Source: Prevotellaceae bacterium
GTDB lineage: Bacteria > Bacteroidota > Bacteroidia > Bacteroidales > UBA932
DNA: 5,301 nucleotides
Reading direction: 5' to 3'
NCBI GenBank assembly: GCA_031289895.1
Contig: JAITOP010000150.1
Coordinates: 1 to 5,301, forward strand
Numbering within the stretch: position 1 is the stretch's first letter; each line of letters opens with the position of its first letter. Under the pieces are notes generated by a model, which was given only the letters and a program-made list of their open reading frames with translations, was not told where the DNA came from and made no database searches. The position numbers and the translations under genes are program-made. Shown here piece after piece: positions 5,252-5,301 of the stretch.

Positions 5252-5290
5252 AACGGGGGAACTTTAATAGAAATTCAAAGATAAATAATT

Positions 5291-5301
5291 ATGAAAAAAA
5301 T
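5291..5301 (+). CDS. Possible start of a downstream gene (MKKN..., cut by window end)
   Basis: ATG AAA AAA followed by two bases is all that is visible. The A/T-rich leader with no Shine-Dalgarno sequence and the lysine-rich first codons fit a Bacteroidota gene start, for example a secreted protein, but a chance ATG cannot be excluded. There is no product evidence. Confidence 0.2.

Noticed and set aside
5178..5267. A 29-codon open frame (MRTTEYVYRIANP...) through hairpins A and B of copy 3
   Set aside because: It is almost wholly palindrome sequence. Its start matches the position of the RAYT start in the other copy, so it is better read as the remnant of a deleted RAYT unit than as a gene.

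Overview
This is a low-GC window, probably from a member of the Bacteroidota. The evidence is that the start codons have no purine-rich Shine-Dalgarno stretch in front of them, that one intergenic region carries a TTTG-N19-TAnnTTTG promoter of the Bacteroides type, that a MetX is followed by a fused aspartokinase/homoserine dehydrogenase, and that the window holds a Bacteroidota-style REP-associated tyrosine transposase (RAYT) and a DUF3825-like fragment. The assignment rests on motif recognition, not on a database search.

Left part (1-3723): two intact core-metabolism genes on the + strand. metX (homoserine O-acyltransferase) is followed by thrA (bifunctional aspartate kinase/homoserine dehydrogenase). 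ThrA phosphorylates aspartate and later reduces aspartate semialdehyde to homoserine; MetX activates homoserine for methionine synthesis. The pair therefore forms the branch point from aspartate to methionine. No thrB or thrC follows in the window. The 162-bp gap between the genes is almost entirely repetitive: a 7-bp-period TTAAnnA satellite split in two by a CAGAT array with a 9-10 bp period. The satellite begins inside the metX stop region and ends 1 bp before the thrA ATG.

Middle part (3717-4081): a two-letter minisatellite built from AATGTGATT (9 bp) and AATGTGGG-like (8 bp) words. Its first word supplies the last codon and stop of thrA. After it come a Bacteroidota-type promoter (3903-3933) and a strong intrinsic terminator (4008-4047). 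Together they delimit a predicted transcript of roughly 105 nt, either a small RNA or an attenuated leader of the next gene.

Right part (4082-5301): a 5' gene fragment resembling the N-terminal part of DUF3825 proteins, cut off by a mobile REP/RAYT element whose hairpin provides the stop codon. The RAYT gene (4478-5047) lies between directly repeated palindromic modules. Immediately downstream a second module arrangement appears to be a RAYT-less deletion derivative of the same element. The window ends just inside what may be the start of another gene (ATG at 5291).

The main themes are that three genes in a row (metX, thrA, the DUF3825 fragment) each end inside a repeat, each of a different family, and that a self-contained REPtron-like element with a non-autonomous neighbour can be dissected base by base.
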